64,000 bases of DNA from Gymnopus androsaceus JB14 (taxonomy: Eukaryota > Basidiomycota > Agaricomycetes > Agaricales > Omphalotaceae), in NCBI GenBank assembly GCA_009733575.1, contig ML769413.1, positions 303,297 to 367,296 on the forward strand. Direction: 5' to 3'. The notes below the pieces were generated by a model. That model searched no databases. It worked only from the letters and a program-made list of their open reading frames with translations, and was not told the DNA's origin. Made by a program: the position numbers and the translations under genes. This document shows, one piece after another, positions 43,198-54,890 of the stretch; position 1 is the stretch's first letter; every line of letters begins with the position of its first letter.

Positions 43198-43559
43198 ATG
43201 GCTTCTGATAACTGGTGAGTGCGTGGCGTTTCAATTTTCCTTTCGCCGATTTGAATTTTAGTTTCGTTAATGCATACTAAACCTATACTTCTTCGTTTTA
43301 GCTACGATGTTGTATTCCTGGGCCCTGGTAAGTATTGAGATTCAAGTTGGTGCGCGCGGTCAGCGAGGAGAGGCTTTAACTTGTAAAAGGCTGTCGCGCT
43401 GATATGCCATGTGTATGTGCACTTTCTTTTTCGAGCCTATATTTGAATCAACTGCTTCAGGAATGGGCCCGAACGAGGATAGATGTGCAACGAATGCCAA
43501 CACAGCGGCCATGCAATGAGAATGTCAGTCTCATCGTACCAAATTTCCAAACTCGCTGA
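43198..43559 (+). CDS. Possible tiny four-exon gene of unknown function
   Basis: Exons 43198-43214, 43302-43327, 43390-43412 and 43461-43559 join with canonical donors (GTGAGT, GTAAGT, GTATGT) and acceptors (TTTTAG, AAAAG, CTTCAG) in consistent phases 2, 1 and 0. They give a 54-residue product beginning MASDNCYDVVFLGPG and ending LIVPNFQTR. I do not recognise it. It has four Cys, no signal peptide and no CaaX tail. Three good introns in such a short frame make chance less likely, but without transcripts this is tentative. It could also be the 5' end of something non-coding. It sits 284 bp upstream of tRNA-Gly. Confidence 0.3.
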
Positions 43560-43842
43560 TTTCTTTTTTGAGAGACTGGAAAGAAGGACCGGAACATCCT
43601 CCAACGACAACCACTCCATTTCATGTATTGCATTGAATAGTTGACATCCTTTCTTTGTACTGTATCGGGAAGGACATGGTGGACCTGTCCCTGTCGATGA
43701 GCGAGGAACGATGCAACGACTTACATGGCCCAGAGACCACAGATGGTCATTATGTAGCAGCAGAAGATGATAAGTGAACGACATTCCTCCAGCGTTAATG
43801 TTAATTTGCAAAGATAATGTAAGTTTGTTTTACTCTACGCAA

Positions 43843-43935
43843 GCATCAGTGGTCTAACGGTTATGATCCGGTCTTCCCATTTGCATTATTGCATTCCGTT
43901 TGGCCGGGAAAGGGGTTCGACTCCCCTCTGATGCA
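43843..43935 (+). tRNA. tRNA-Gly(CCC) with a 21-nt intron
   Basis: The acceptor GCATCAG (43843-43849) pairs with CTGATGC (43928-43934), with discriminator A at 43935. The D arm contains GGTCTAACGGTTATGA and the T arm GGGTTCGACTCCC. The anticodon stem CGGTC pairs with GGCCG (43902-43906), the anticodon CCC is at 43876-43878, and the intron 43880-43900 lies after A37. The mature length is 72 nt. A one-base register shift would give TCC (also Gly), but CCC keeps a purine at position 37. Confidence 0.9.
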
Positions 43936-44136
43936 TTTTGTTACATGTCAGATTTCCCATTATTTTTCTTGGTTCAAACTAGCACTCTCAAAGTTTGACT
44001 ATATACTGTACTCTAATTGGTTTCACGTCAGCGCTGGTTGTCGCGCTAGGTCTACCATCAACCGTCAAGCTGATCATGATAAATGTGGCTGTGACTTGAG
44101 TGAATGTCGAGTTCTCAAACTTGGTCTCTTACTTCC

Positions 44137-46681
44137 ATGTCATTATCTACTGAGGAATACCCGCATCTCGAGCAAGATACTGGTGATCCAACAAATGAAG
44201 ATGGACTCCCGACCTATGATGATCTCGCCGCCCAGAATGGACCCAATTCAAGGTGAATTTATTATCGCCTAGTTACGCATATTCATTAACCCAGAGCGTT
44301 AGATTTGGACGTTGGAGAGGTTGGATAGAGAAAAGGCAGGTCTTTCTTGGCTTTTCCAGAAGCCAAGGGCTTAAACTTCTACTCTAGAGCAGCAGAACGT
44401 TATGCGGAAGTCTCTCCGGGAGAACGGTCAAGACGACGCGAACGAGGATGGGGAAATGAGGAGATGGTCAGTTATCTTGATTGTTTCTCGCTCAGTAGCT
44501 TACTCCGACTGCAACAGTATGCCTCTGAAAGCTATGCTGAATTTCCGCCTATTCCAACGATTACGAGCGAGCCGCCTACACCTTCACCGATGACCCTACA
44601 TATCCAAACAAATGATCTACGAAATCTCCATATATCTCAACCCAATCAACCCGCTTCATCACCTCCACTTCCTCCGCTTCCTTCTGTAAGCTTAAAACTT
44701 GTGCCTACTCATTTGAGAATGCATCAATTTGGATCTCGTTTCCTCCCTCATACTACCTCTCCCATTCGCTGTGTCCTCTCTATATTAGAGGGGAAACTAT
44801 TGCTTATTGGTCATGATGAGGGTCTTTCTGTCCTTGACATGTATCCACGATCTGAATCTGCAGGAATTACTGTAAAAGGCCCAGAGGAAGCGCAGGCTCG
44901 CTCTATATGGACTGGCGAAGGGTACGATGGTTTACATTCTTATTCTATCTTCGACTGACTTCCCCAGGGTATTCCAGATGTCTCTTTTGGAAATGGACAA
45001 TGACGTCCGTGGAACTCCTCAGGGTGTTGTCCTAGCTCTCGTAGGCCCTGAAGTCGAATCACCATCATCAAGTAAAGATCTTGAATCCACGAGAGTCTTG
45101 CGAATGTACAACCTGACTAGTCTGATCAGTTTGGCTAAATGGGCTGTAGCCCAAAAGGTTAGTATCCTTCATCATATAACCTTTCACAGTTAAAAATATT
45201 ACCTAGGGTGCACGACCACTGGATCTACGGAAACCAGCAAATTGGAATGCTCAGACACCCTCGAAAAGACACCGTCCGCAGAATAGTATTGCCCGTGGTT
45301 TGAAAAGCCTGATTGACTCTCCGGGGAACCACCATGGGCCTGAGTCTCATTCTTCTTACCAGGCGCTGCTTTCTCCGACACCATCCATAGATCCTGCAGC
45401 GGGTAGGAACAGGAGTCGCTCTACTTCGCCGAATCCAAGCAGTCGACAGATTCGTTTGATTCATCAAGTTGGGACATGATCGATGAATTGCCTCTACGTT
45501 GGGCAACAGATTTCGTATCCTTGGCTACTCCAGGCTCACGACTGAGCACCTGTTCGGTATTATCTTACGCTATATGGAATAACGACGCTAGGGGAGGGCG
45601 ACTGCTCGCGATAGCGACTAAAGCTAATATACTATTGTATGAAACGCCTAGAGGTGAACGGGCTTTTCATTTTCTAAAAGTGGGTTTCTGCATGCATACC
45701 ACCTCTGCGCGTTGTTGATGAACATTGTCACAGGAATTCTATACTCCATTAGTACCTCGAAGCATGACATTCTTTCAACAAACTGTCTCTGATATTAATC
45801 GTACCTTCTCGGATTTGGGGAACCGAAGCTCTCCCCACAGACGTACGGATAGCTCAAGTACCGCCCGCGAAAGCCGTCGTCTCTCTGGTTCCTTATCCTC
45901 CATGACAGCAAACTACGGCACGCAGCTCAGTCTTTTTGTGATCTTTGACAAAAAAGCCGGTTGGATCCGTCTTGCAGATTCAGCCGTTGGCGAAGTAGAA
46001 TTGCACGACGATGGTGCCAAACAAGAATCCACCAGTCCCACTCATCGCAAATCTCGTACATCCATAGACACCAATGCGTTTGGGAAATGGATTCCTCCAG
46101 CATTTTGCGAACTGCCGTTCGAGGCTCCGTTACAAACAATGAAGGTCACGCTCTTGACGCGTGGGAGACGAACGCATATTCTACCTAATCCGCTACCTAC
46201 CAATCCTACCACCTATTCTCCACTCCGTATCATAAATTGGAGGAATAATACAACCAACGTCGTTGCCCGAATCTTTGACGGGTCAGAACCCGACATGGAT
46301 GGATACTCTACCCCAGCTTACCTGCAACTGATATCCCTAGGTGAGTTGGGGATAGAGGTGCAAGAGCTCTCTTTACTTTCACTTTTGGGTAAAGGCAAAG
46401 GGAAAGCTCGTACAGACGATGCTCTTTATGTAGAGCAGGATACAGGTGGCGATGCTGGGTTCTTGAGCGTAGGTGGGCATTGGGATCGTCAACAAACGAT
46501 GTATCAAAGCCTCAATCGCTCCTTCTCTTCGCTGAGTACCGCGTCGCACGCTAGTATGGAAACGATCCAACTCGAACGGGAAAAGGGTGTTTATTGTTGG
46601 TGTAGAAAAGGTCTCGAGGATTGGAGGGTATTTTGGCTTGGGGGGTCTTTGGCAGCGGATTATGAGGACGAGGAGCAGTAA
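44137..46681 (+). CDS. CNH (citron homology)-like domain protein
   Basis: Starts MSLSTEEYPHLEQDTGDPTN with a GLPTYDDLAAQNGP block (PTYDD resembles a PPxY-type motif), then a basic exon RFGRWRGWIEK, RRRERGW, Pro-rich TPSPM, and the propeller-like core: SPIRCVLSILEGKLLLIGHD, EGLSVLDMYPR, WTGEG-VFQMSLLEM, RVLRMYNLTSLISLAKWA. After an insert, ATDFVSLATPG and GRLLAIATKANILLYETPRG follow, then a long C-terminal region ending EDWRVFWLGGSLAADYED. CNH domains are beta-propellers found in Rho regulators and vacuolar tethering factors and bind small GTPases. Nine exons by my reading, with one probable GC-AG intron at 44336-44387 and one intron (45391-45437 region) needed to pass an in-frame TGA. The exact function is unknown. 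Confidence 0.75.
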
Positions 46682-47530
46682 CGTGGAATGAGCGAATGGA
46701 CATCTTTTCTCATTTACTTATGGCTCTATGGAAGGCGCATTGCAATTTAGCATAACAAAAGGAATCTCGGACAACTTGGACATAAATACGAATATGTTGT
46801 AATTGCTATATATACTAAACTACATCCTAGTTGACCCGTTCCAAGCTACTCAACGAATGATATATATGCTCACTTAACTCATGGTACTCTCTCTCGCTTG
46901 GATTACTTATGATAGTGGCTTTTTCTCATTGTAGTGTCCAAGGGAGAGCGGCAACAAGTGACAGCATTATCGATATCGAGAGAACTCGCTGGATTCTCGT
47001 AAATGGCGGATAGGTTTCTGTGACCTTGGATAAAGAGGTATATCCTGGAGACTAGAGTCTTGGCTTCACACAAATTTCAAGTATGATTATTTATTTAAGA
47101 GGTCAAAGCGCTGAATATATCGGCGTACAGTAAGCGCTGGATTCTCGCGCACATTCGGAGTAGAATTAACAGTGTGAGAGATGAAGAACATATGCTTTGT
47201 CGACTCGATAGCACTTGCATCTATTCTTACTTGATGGATATGCCAGATATATTGTCTAGTAATGTACATTGTGGAACATAGCGAGAGGGTGTGAGGAATG
47301 GGAATCCTAAATAAAGGTGAATTATCTGCACCTCGAGATGACTATTGTAGGAGAACATGACATGAACGTAAGCAAGAATAAGTCGATAGTCCATGAATGC
47401 ACATCATGATTCAAAATAACGGTATTTGGTCATACAACGCCCAGAAAAGAAAGCAAAGGAATATAATACTTAATGCATAAAACGAAAGTGTCCGTAGGTA
47501 TGGAAACGAAAGACAAGAAATCTAAATAAA
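46682..47530. other. Intergenic region between convergent genes
   Basis: No gene seen. It holds the 3' untranslated sides of the CNH gene (+) and the TRP-like gene (-); AT-rich with no clear repeats. Confidence 0.4.
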
Positions 47531-50500
47531 TCAGCTTGAACTTGGACCCATATCCTTGGCGAAGGAGATTGCGTTGGGTGTTGGTGTTGCAGGTTGCGAC
47601 CCACTCCCGCTAGCCATTTGGAGAGACCTAGCAGGCGACTGTTTGCGTATCACTACAAACGATTTCCCTGGTGTTGGTGTGGTTGGGGGCTCAAGCAACG
47701 ACGTATTCGTGTTGGGACTCTCGTCAGCTGGAGCTGGAGTACCCTTCGGTACTATGTGCACGGGTCCTACGCAACTGATACCATTTCTTCTTCGAATGGC
47801 CAGCGCTATCATCATCACTCTCCATAGTAGCACTTCTCCTGCGATAGGATGTCGGAGGAGCCGGTGCAGACCCACTAGATTCAAAGCGATTCGCCCGTGA
47901 AGGAGAACGAGAGTTGGCAGATGAAGAAGAGCCACCATGACGATGCGCCTGTGGTGCAGCGTCTACATTTTCGATGATAGCTGTCTGAGACTTTGTTCGC
48001 ACATGATAAGGCAATATTGCGTTGGGCGGTAATGCATTCCCCTGTTCATGGATTTGTCTCTGACCCAAAGCGACGTTTGAAGACACGGACGGTGGTGGGG
48101 ACTCGTCTTCGAACCGGAGTCGTGAAGAAGTCTGGTCAGCCCCACTTCCGCCGGTAGCAGCTGCGCGGTGTCCAATGGAAGGGAAGGTATGGGTAGACCC
48201 AGTCGCTTGATTCTGTGTTATTGCGTAGGGCGAGTCGATGTGTGCTCTGCCTCCACCGACACGAGAAAAGCCAGAGCTCTTCGTAGCAGGAGGGGCGGTA
48301 TTAGCTGCGGTAGTATCAGTGACAGGAATGTAACCCGACGACCGATTCTGGAAGGGCTGCCATGCACCCATGATATATCCAGTTTCATCGTCGCTCTCTT
48401 CTCTGTACGGCCTCAACGCATGCTCCGGCTTCAACACAGACGGCGGTGGGCCAGAAGAAGAGTTGATAGAGCCCCTGCCAGTACCAAGTGCAAGCGTTGG
48501 TGGGAACGTGAGATCTGTGTGCTCAGTCTGAGGGGATCGAATACCCGAATCTGTTTGGGAATAACCAGTTCTTTGGGAAGACTTTCCTTTTCGACGATGT
48601 GATTTACGCGAACCGCCACAAAATCCAAGCAGACCACAGGCGCCAAGAAGACCACTGTCGACGACATGTCGTGATCGGTCAAAGGATACACCACCGATGA
48701 CACGAACGATGGCTTCAATGAATTTGATGATGAGCATGAGCGTGAAGGCGAGGTAAATCAGCCCGAGAATGATCAGTATACCATAGGCTACCCAGCCATC
48801 TGGGCCCTGTCCAACTGAGATCTAGAAAAATTCTTCAGCATGTTGAATCGCAAAAGACAGTAGCAGATAGACATACCGCAGGAGCCAGAATGACCAGTAA
48901 CACCGCAATCACGATTCTTGCCACACAAAACAAGAAACTGATCAATCCCATACTCGCACCAATACCCCAGGGTAACCAGATACTCGTGAAAAGGGCGGAA
49001 ATTACTTCCACAACAAGAATCACTATAGCTTGTGCTGTACCGCTCTGCTGACCAGCACCAATAGTAATTCCAAACGCTAGATTGGTGGCAAACAGCAAGG
49101 AAGCAAACATCTGCGATCCGTGACGGTAGTGATTGTACAGAGGACCCAAAGACAGCAACGTCCGAGTCTCTTCATACAGTTTATTGGTCGTAGTGAGCCG
49201 CACGCGAATTACGAGTATGATGGGAATAAGACATGATATGATGGCAAAGGAAAGACCCGCAAGGATTCTCGAACCCAATGGCGCCGACGACTGTGGTAAA
49301 GTCATTTGATACACCGAAAAGATGGTGACAGGGAGGTGGAAAAGGACTAGTACTCGCACAAGATTCCCATGGAGTACGCTACTATGGAACGAGGCTGAGC
49401 TACTCGAAGTGCGTGCACGCCACCATCGGCGCCACCCACTATGCGATGAACCAGCGGAAAGGCCAAATTTCGAGGAAGGTCGCATCATGGTAGGCAGCTC
49501 TCGGCTGTTCAATGACTTGCTTTCATCATTCCCATCTATGTCTTTGGCTGCGAAGCCTGGACTACGTGTTCCAGACATCTTTATGCCGGGTATAGAAGAC
49601 GAATCGTTCGTGAATACGCCCGTTATTAGACGTATGACATGATCTGCAAACCACAGAACGAGAGAAACGACGATAGTTGCAGCGATGATGGCGAGGAAAA
49701 GAGTGAGGCAGATTCCAAATAGTTCTTCTGGACGGACACCGACGGTATAAGCAAATGATGACAGACCGGATGTAGCATTATTAGGGAGGGTAAAGAGGAC
49801 GTTGGGAGCGTTTGGATCGATGTATAGAACCGATGAAGTGCTAGAAAGCTGGTCAGAGAAATTGGACGGAGGATTGTAAACAGCGGTTGAAAGGGGATTC
49901 CATCTTTGGTCAGACGTGAGAGTGATGTCTTGGGAAACGATCAGAACAGTTAATTTAGTATGGGAAGGCGAGCACTTACTATAGGAAAGCGTTGACCAAG
50001 CAGTTTGGCTGAGTAGAGGATCTGAAGAATCATTAGAAGAAGGATATGCAACATCAAGAAATCAACTCACATGCGAACAAAGGCCACTGCACAGCGACCA
50101 TGGAAAGCGCCGTACACCATTGCGCATGAAAGATGAGATCTCGCATAGACGGCGTACCTATACCGCATCATCAGTGACGTTTGAGACCGAGAACTGCCAA
50201 TACTCACAAAACCGTAATAAAGCGGGAGATGTTGCCAACCGCTCTCCGCTGATAGCACTGGCTAAGATATACCCGGCACTTTGAGCCCGGGCCCAAGGAT
50301 TCCTGTCGGGGCGCGTTAATCCACGGTCCCAAGCGGAGACAATACGTGCAATCCCGACTAGAATCCAATAGCCTATTGTTAGGCCAACGCTGCCCCAAAA
50401 GATTGCTTTTGCTGCACCATACGGGTTGTGGGATTTTGGAGCCAGTGGAGTCGTGTTCACGTCAATACATATGAGTTCAGTACCCCAAGGATCTACCGCA

Positions 50501-51029
50501 CTCAGACGAGTAGTTAAAGTGGTTAGGGTACGTTCCGCTGCCTGCAAATGGAATTGTGGATGAGAATGCAAAGTCGCCAACCGGTATCGGACAATAGTAT
50601 GAATTATTGAAATCATCTCCAACAGAGGGAAGTGGTGAAGGAGGGCGCAAAGTTTCGCAAAACTTGGAGCTATTTGTAAAGACACTGAGAGTCAGTACTG
50701 AAGTCGTTGTGAACAATGTAGCTAAGATAAAAGGCCAATCAGTAATTCTGGCACACGAGGCTTTATGATAACTCACAAAGTTCCCCGCTTCCATTAGCAG
50801 CGTTCTGAATTTCTGCGGGAGTTGTCCCAAGCACTGTCAGATTTAGATATGGCATGGGCAGCTCGTCTTGCAAAATTTGGCCGTAAACCGTTGAAACGGA
50901 AAGTTTTTGGGCCGTGTTATTGCCCTTGGGTACAAAACAGTCGGAAAATGAGAGCGTTGCTGGATCAGCGTAGACATTAGGAGCAAGGAGAACCAGACCG
51001 AACAGGAAGAAAAAGGTTTTTCTCGTCAT
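47531..51029 (-). CDS. Fungal TRP-like (ML-like/TRP, Flc-type) integral membrane protein
   Basis: Minus strand. It starts with a signal peptide (MTRKTFFFLFGLVLLAPNVYA), followed by an ML-like lumenal domain (DPATLSFSDCFVPKGNN, LPMPYLNLTVLG) with many N-x-S/T sites. About nine membrane segments follow, among them IFWGSVGLTIGYWILVGIA, ICLTLFLAIIAATIVVSLVL, LVRVLVLFHLPVTIFSVYQ, RILAGLSFAIISCLIPIIL, MFASLLFATNLAFGITIGAG and ILIILGLIYLAFTLMLIIKF. A long Ser/Pro-rich cytoplasmic tail ends it. This is the architecture of the fungal TRP/Flc family, implicated in calcium and FAD handling and wall integrity. The frame ending at 47724 (...KKKWYQLRR..., stop) continues in a neighbouring frame as GTPAPADESPNTNTS and SFVVIRKQSPARS to a stop at 47531, so I extend to 47531 but a one-base indel or extra intron is required. 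Confidence 0.82.
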
Positions 51030-51220
51030 CGTTGCAGTACGATGGCGGCAGTGGAGTAAAAGTTAGGCGCAAGTCAGATGATAAAGAGCCTGGGCGCTTA
51101 TCAGCTACCAATGAGGAGGAAAGGGTTAAAAGGGTCAAAGCTTATTTAAGTAGCTACTTATGTATATGTTACAGTTCGGAATACAGTATATCATCATAAA
51201 ATCCAAAAACCAGCGATGAT

Positions 51221-52276
51221 TCAAGAAAAAGCCAACCCAGTAAACGTAGCAACTGCGCCAACGATAACACCTCCAGCGGCGGACGAAAGATTCAGGCTTC
51301 GGCCCTCTTCTTCTCAGCATTAAAAGTCTGAAACAATCTCTCTGTGCCCTCTTCATCTCGGCCCACAATAAGCACGTTCCGCCCTTCATCGTCTGTGAGA
51401 ACCTTCGTATATAAAGCCTTTCGGTGTCTGTTCCTTGAGGACAGCCAAATCAGCGTTGGAGACCATGTATGCTTTCGCTGTGGAAAGTTCCTCCAAATGG
51501 TTCATAAACCCTGCTCGTTCTTCCATCGACATTGTACGAGCCAGAGGACGAGGAGTGGACGTAGAGGATGGTGAAACGACTTCAATGCTGATTATCGTGT
51601 CGGTGCTTGGGATGGAAGCACTGGATGAGCTGCTCGAGATAACGGGTTTCTGATCATCTGGAACGGAAGCCAAGCTGCTCCAGGGAGTAATGAGAGTACC
51701 GGGCATGACTGCTCGCGGCTTGCCTATTTCCTTCGTCGTAATCGTCCCACCAGTCGAAAGCATCTCCAACCTATCCTTCCAATGAACTTCTCCCTTCCGA
51801 TTCGTTTCCTGTCTGTCATCGGCACCTACGCCATCTTTCTCACCAGGAATCAGCAACATCTCGAGTTCTGAATCCGGGAGAGAGTCGAGAGTCTGCGAAG
51901 GAACGAGGGCTGCAGTCTTTTCCGACCTTCGACGTTCTCGAAGGACTTTCTTCATATCCTCAAACTCCACAGGAACGCTAGGAGTAGTAACGCCTAAGGA
52001 GCGCCTTCCTTTGCGTTGAGTAGGAGTTTTAGGCTCGGTGCCGCCGGTGATAGTCAAAGAACCTAACGCGTCGGCGATGTTGCTACTGTTCGTGTCTGCG
52101 TTCTCGTCATCCGCAACAAAAGGGCAGCCTGATCGAGGATGACCGGCTCTGGGACGGTTACATTTGGTGCAATGAGGTGCTTTGCGAGTAGGAGTGACTA
52201 GAGTGTCCAATTCCGAGACGGCAGCACTCTTCGCGGGCGTATTGTTCGCGCTTTTAGAACGCGTGGAAGGCGGCAT
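51221..52276 (-). CDS. Conserved-looking Agaricomycete protein with Cys-rich motif (two frameshifts)
   Basis: Starts MPPSTRSKSANNTPAKSAAV and has a short zinc-knuckle-like CTKCNRPRAGHPRSGCP near residue 40, then disordered Ser/Thr-rich sequence, RTMSMEERAGFMNHLEELS and NADLAVLKEQTPKGFIY. The main frame stops at 51386, but the adjacent frame immediately continues TKVLTDDEGRNVLIVGRDEE, GTERLFQTFNAEKKRAEA, and a third frame ends SSAAGGVIVGAVATFTGLAF and a stop at 51221, a Gly/Ala-rich hydrophobic tail (possible membrane anchor). The joins need a 2-base gain at a TATATA run (about 51410) and another shift near 51300. Either the gene is decaying or the sequence has indel errors. I do not know its function. 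Confidence 0.6.
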
Positions 52277-53408
52277 CCTAAGCGATCTTTAAGGCAGAGA
52301 GAAATTGGGGCGAGAATCAACCAAGTAGGCCTTTTATAACTACTGGCATAAGAATGTCCAAAAGAAGAAAGTGCAAAGTTACCTAGAGAACAAAGGGATC
52401 TCGTTGCTTGATCTGTCTTTATACTTCTTTATTTGAATAGACAATGAAGAGAAGTGGGCCCAAGCCCATTGAAATACAGTATGATTGGGGGGCAGGCCGC
52501 AAGCGGCAAGGGCCGAACCTTCAAAGATTAGACCAACTTGAGAGTAATTGCTTGCCAAGGCCTCTTCACAACTCAACTTTCAAGCCTCTTCCATCCAAGA
52601 CTTGAGTAGCTCAACATTTGTAGTACCAATCTATGTGTTCTCTTGTGTACTCCATAGTAGCCTTAGCCTTGCTTAGGTTCTCAGGCCTCTTCAATTCATC
52701 TCGGAGCTCTTCTGAAATATGATTTTTGATTTGATTCAGTTCAAGTTAAATGGTTGCAAAATACATGTAATACAAGCCTTTCAAAGAACGAACATGCAAT
52801 AACATCACATATGCACTCTGAATTGAGCGACTGCTAGCTAGATCTATGCAAACCACATATGGGAAGTGAATCCAAAGGCGGGAACCAGAGGTAACTGCAT
52901 TCTATTTGCGCTATAGACTCCTTTGGAGTTTGGAAGCTTAAATTGGCTGTAGAATAACATGGTGAAGGTGCTGTGGATCTGACGGAGTACCTGTATAACT
53001 GGGAAAATCAACGGTAGCTGATACAGTGTATCATCTACCATTAGGCATGCTCAATTATAACATCCAGTTTACTGAAACTAAGGTACCCGAGGTGCTTTTT
53101 GACAATCCGAGTTCAGTAGCAATGTTTTCTGTACCAAATACAGGCATACATGGAATGTAGAACTTTGCCACCTAAATCACCTGCTTCCTTTACAGATACT
53201 CTCACAGAGTTAGAGATGGGAGCCAGACAAGATGGGGCGAAAAGCATGTAGCGTGTCAGCCGTTGATGCTGACTCAGTTTGGATTCCGGAAACGACATAT
53301 ATGGTGCCGTGGGAATGGGGTAGGAGCAGGATCCATGTAAGACGCCAAACCTAAAGGTTCGGCAATGAACGTGACGGCGATTAGTAAACGGTGCGCTGAC
53401 CATCATCA
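52277..53408. other. Intergenic with a possible solo LTR (minus orientation)
   Basis: No gene recognised. The stretch from about 52375 to 52640, read on the minus strand, has AATAAAGAAGTATAAAG and other U3/R-like AT boxes resembling a retrotransposon LTR, but I could not fix both ends or a target duplication. The remainder shows nothing definite. Confidence 0.25.
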
Positions 53409-54890
53409 TGGCCTAACAATATATTGCAATCTCGTACTGAAGAGCAGATATGGCTTGAACGAAACGATATATCTTTCCTTCGAGAACAGGTTTCGAGCTC
53501 ACAGAATCAACTAGAGAATCTCCAATATCAGATGGAACTGAAACGCTCATACGAGGCCACGCAAAACTCGTCGAGATCGCTTCGCTACGAAATCTTCTAT
53601 CCCCCATCCGCCGAGTCCCGACAGAGATTCTCTCTGAATTCTTCGAGCTTTCGTGCCTTCCTGAAAACGGTATCTTCGAAGCCAGCCACGACATCGTCCG
53701 GCGCACGTCTACCCTCTCTGAAGTCTGTATTGCCTGGAAACACACATACATTGCTACCCCTCGACTTTGGTCTAAACACTGTCTTTCATTCCGTCGGCTT
53801 CACCATGCCTTCAGCGGGGATACGGTATGGTTTAAAGAGTGGATTTCTCGAAGTCAAGATTGTCCTCTGGATGACTTTCGGAATCCTAACTATGGTAGAG
53901 CGGTCGGATATATGTAATGCTCCAAATTCTGGATCGAGCCAAATCTTGCAGTACATCCTGGAGTTTGGCCAAAAAATTCGATTGCTCAAGCTGTCGAGTC
54001 TTCGGTCATCTTTATTTCTCATCTTCTGCAATCAAATGTCATGTTCTTCACTCCCTCTTTTGGAAGAATCTATCTTCTAACAGACGGAATGCCGAAAAGG
54101 ATGTGTCGTTCACCTCTCAGAAGAAGCGAAGTCCTTTTCCTAGAAGCCCCAAATCTCACGACGGGTAGAGCTCCTGACAATCAATGCTATGAGCTGAACT
54201 CAATCAACGATGTGAATTTACTACCGCTGCGAAATTGCCAGTCTCGCTTTCTTGCAATAGGGATACATATTAAATCCACTATTCTGCCTGCTGAAATCAT
54301 TGCTATTCTTGTGATAGACACAGCGAACTAACTATCCTGCCTTGACTACCCACGTTCTATGAGGATTTGGCCTCGAATGGAATGGTCGGATCTTGACTAG
54401 CTATAGATTTGCTGCTTTCCAGAGCCGCTCTGTCACCCCATTGTTATCTTTGACATTGAGGGACTTCACAGGTCGGAATATCGAAGCTTGCTGGCTGTCT
54501 TCCGAGATCAGGATCTATCCAGATTCATGGATTCAGTAGCCTCGATCTTGACTTCATCAAACGTTGCACAGACGCTCGGCCAACCAATCTTGCGCACAAA
54601 CCTCACCAGTTCTGAACTGTGCTGGAATCACTAAGTATTTGATCCGGAAAGTAGAGGATATCCCTCAGACTTGACATCCGTGGTCCTTTCGCAATGGTGG
54701 TCGGATGCTGACTCGGAGGATGACAAGCCTACTCTTTCGGACTGATCGCAGTGGCTTATCTCTGATGCAGAAGGTAATCTTACATGGTGCTAGTACCTTC
54801 TCGGAGAATATTACAGTACTTATCTAAACTACCTGGCTTAGAGGTTGTCATACGGAGGATTGGGAGTATCACGACCAACTATGATTTATC
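53409..54890 (+). pseudogene. F-box/LRR pseudogene, heavily degraded
   Basis: Segments in all three frames align with the intact F-box protein at 59564-61198: EEQIWLERNDISFLREQ, QNQLENLQYQMELKRSYEA, then in another frame LLSPIRRVPTEILSEF-like coding (53585-53650), VKEWISRSQ-like coding (53840-53860), GSSQILQYILEFGQKIRLLK, and finally SLTLRDF- and ELCW-like remnants to about 54880. Multiple frameshifts, stops and missing codons mean it cannot encode the protein. Its relation to the 15678-19126 copy is equally close by eye. Confidence 0.75.
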
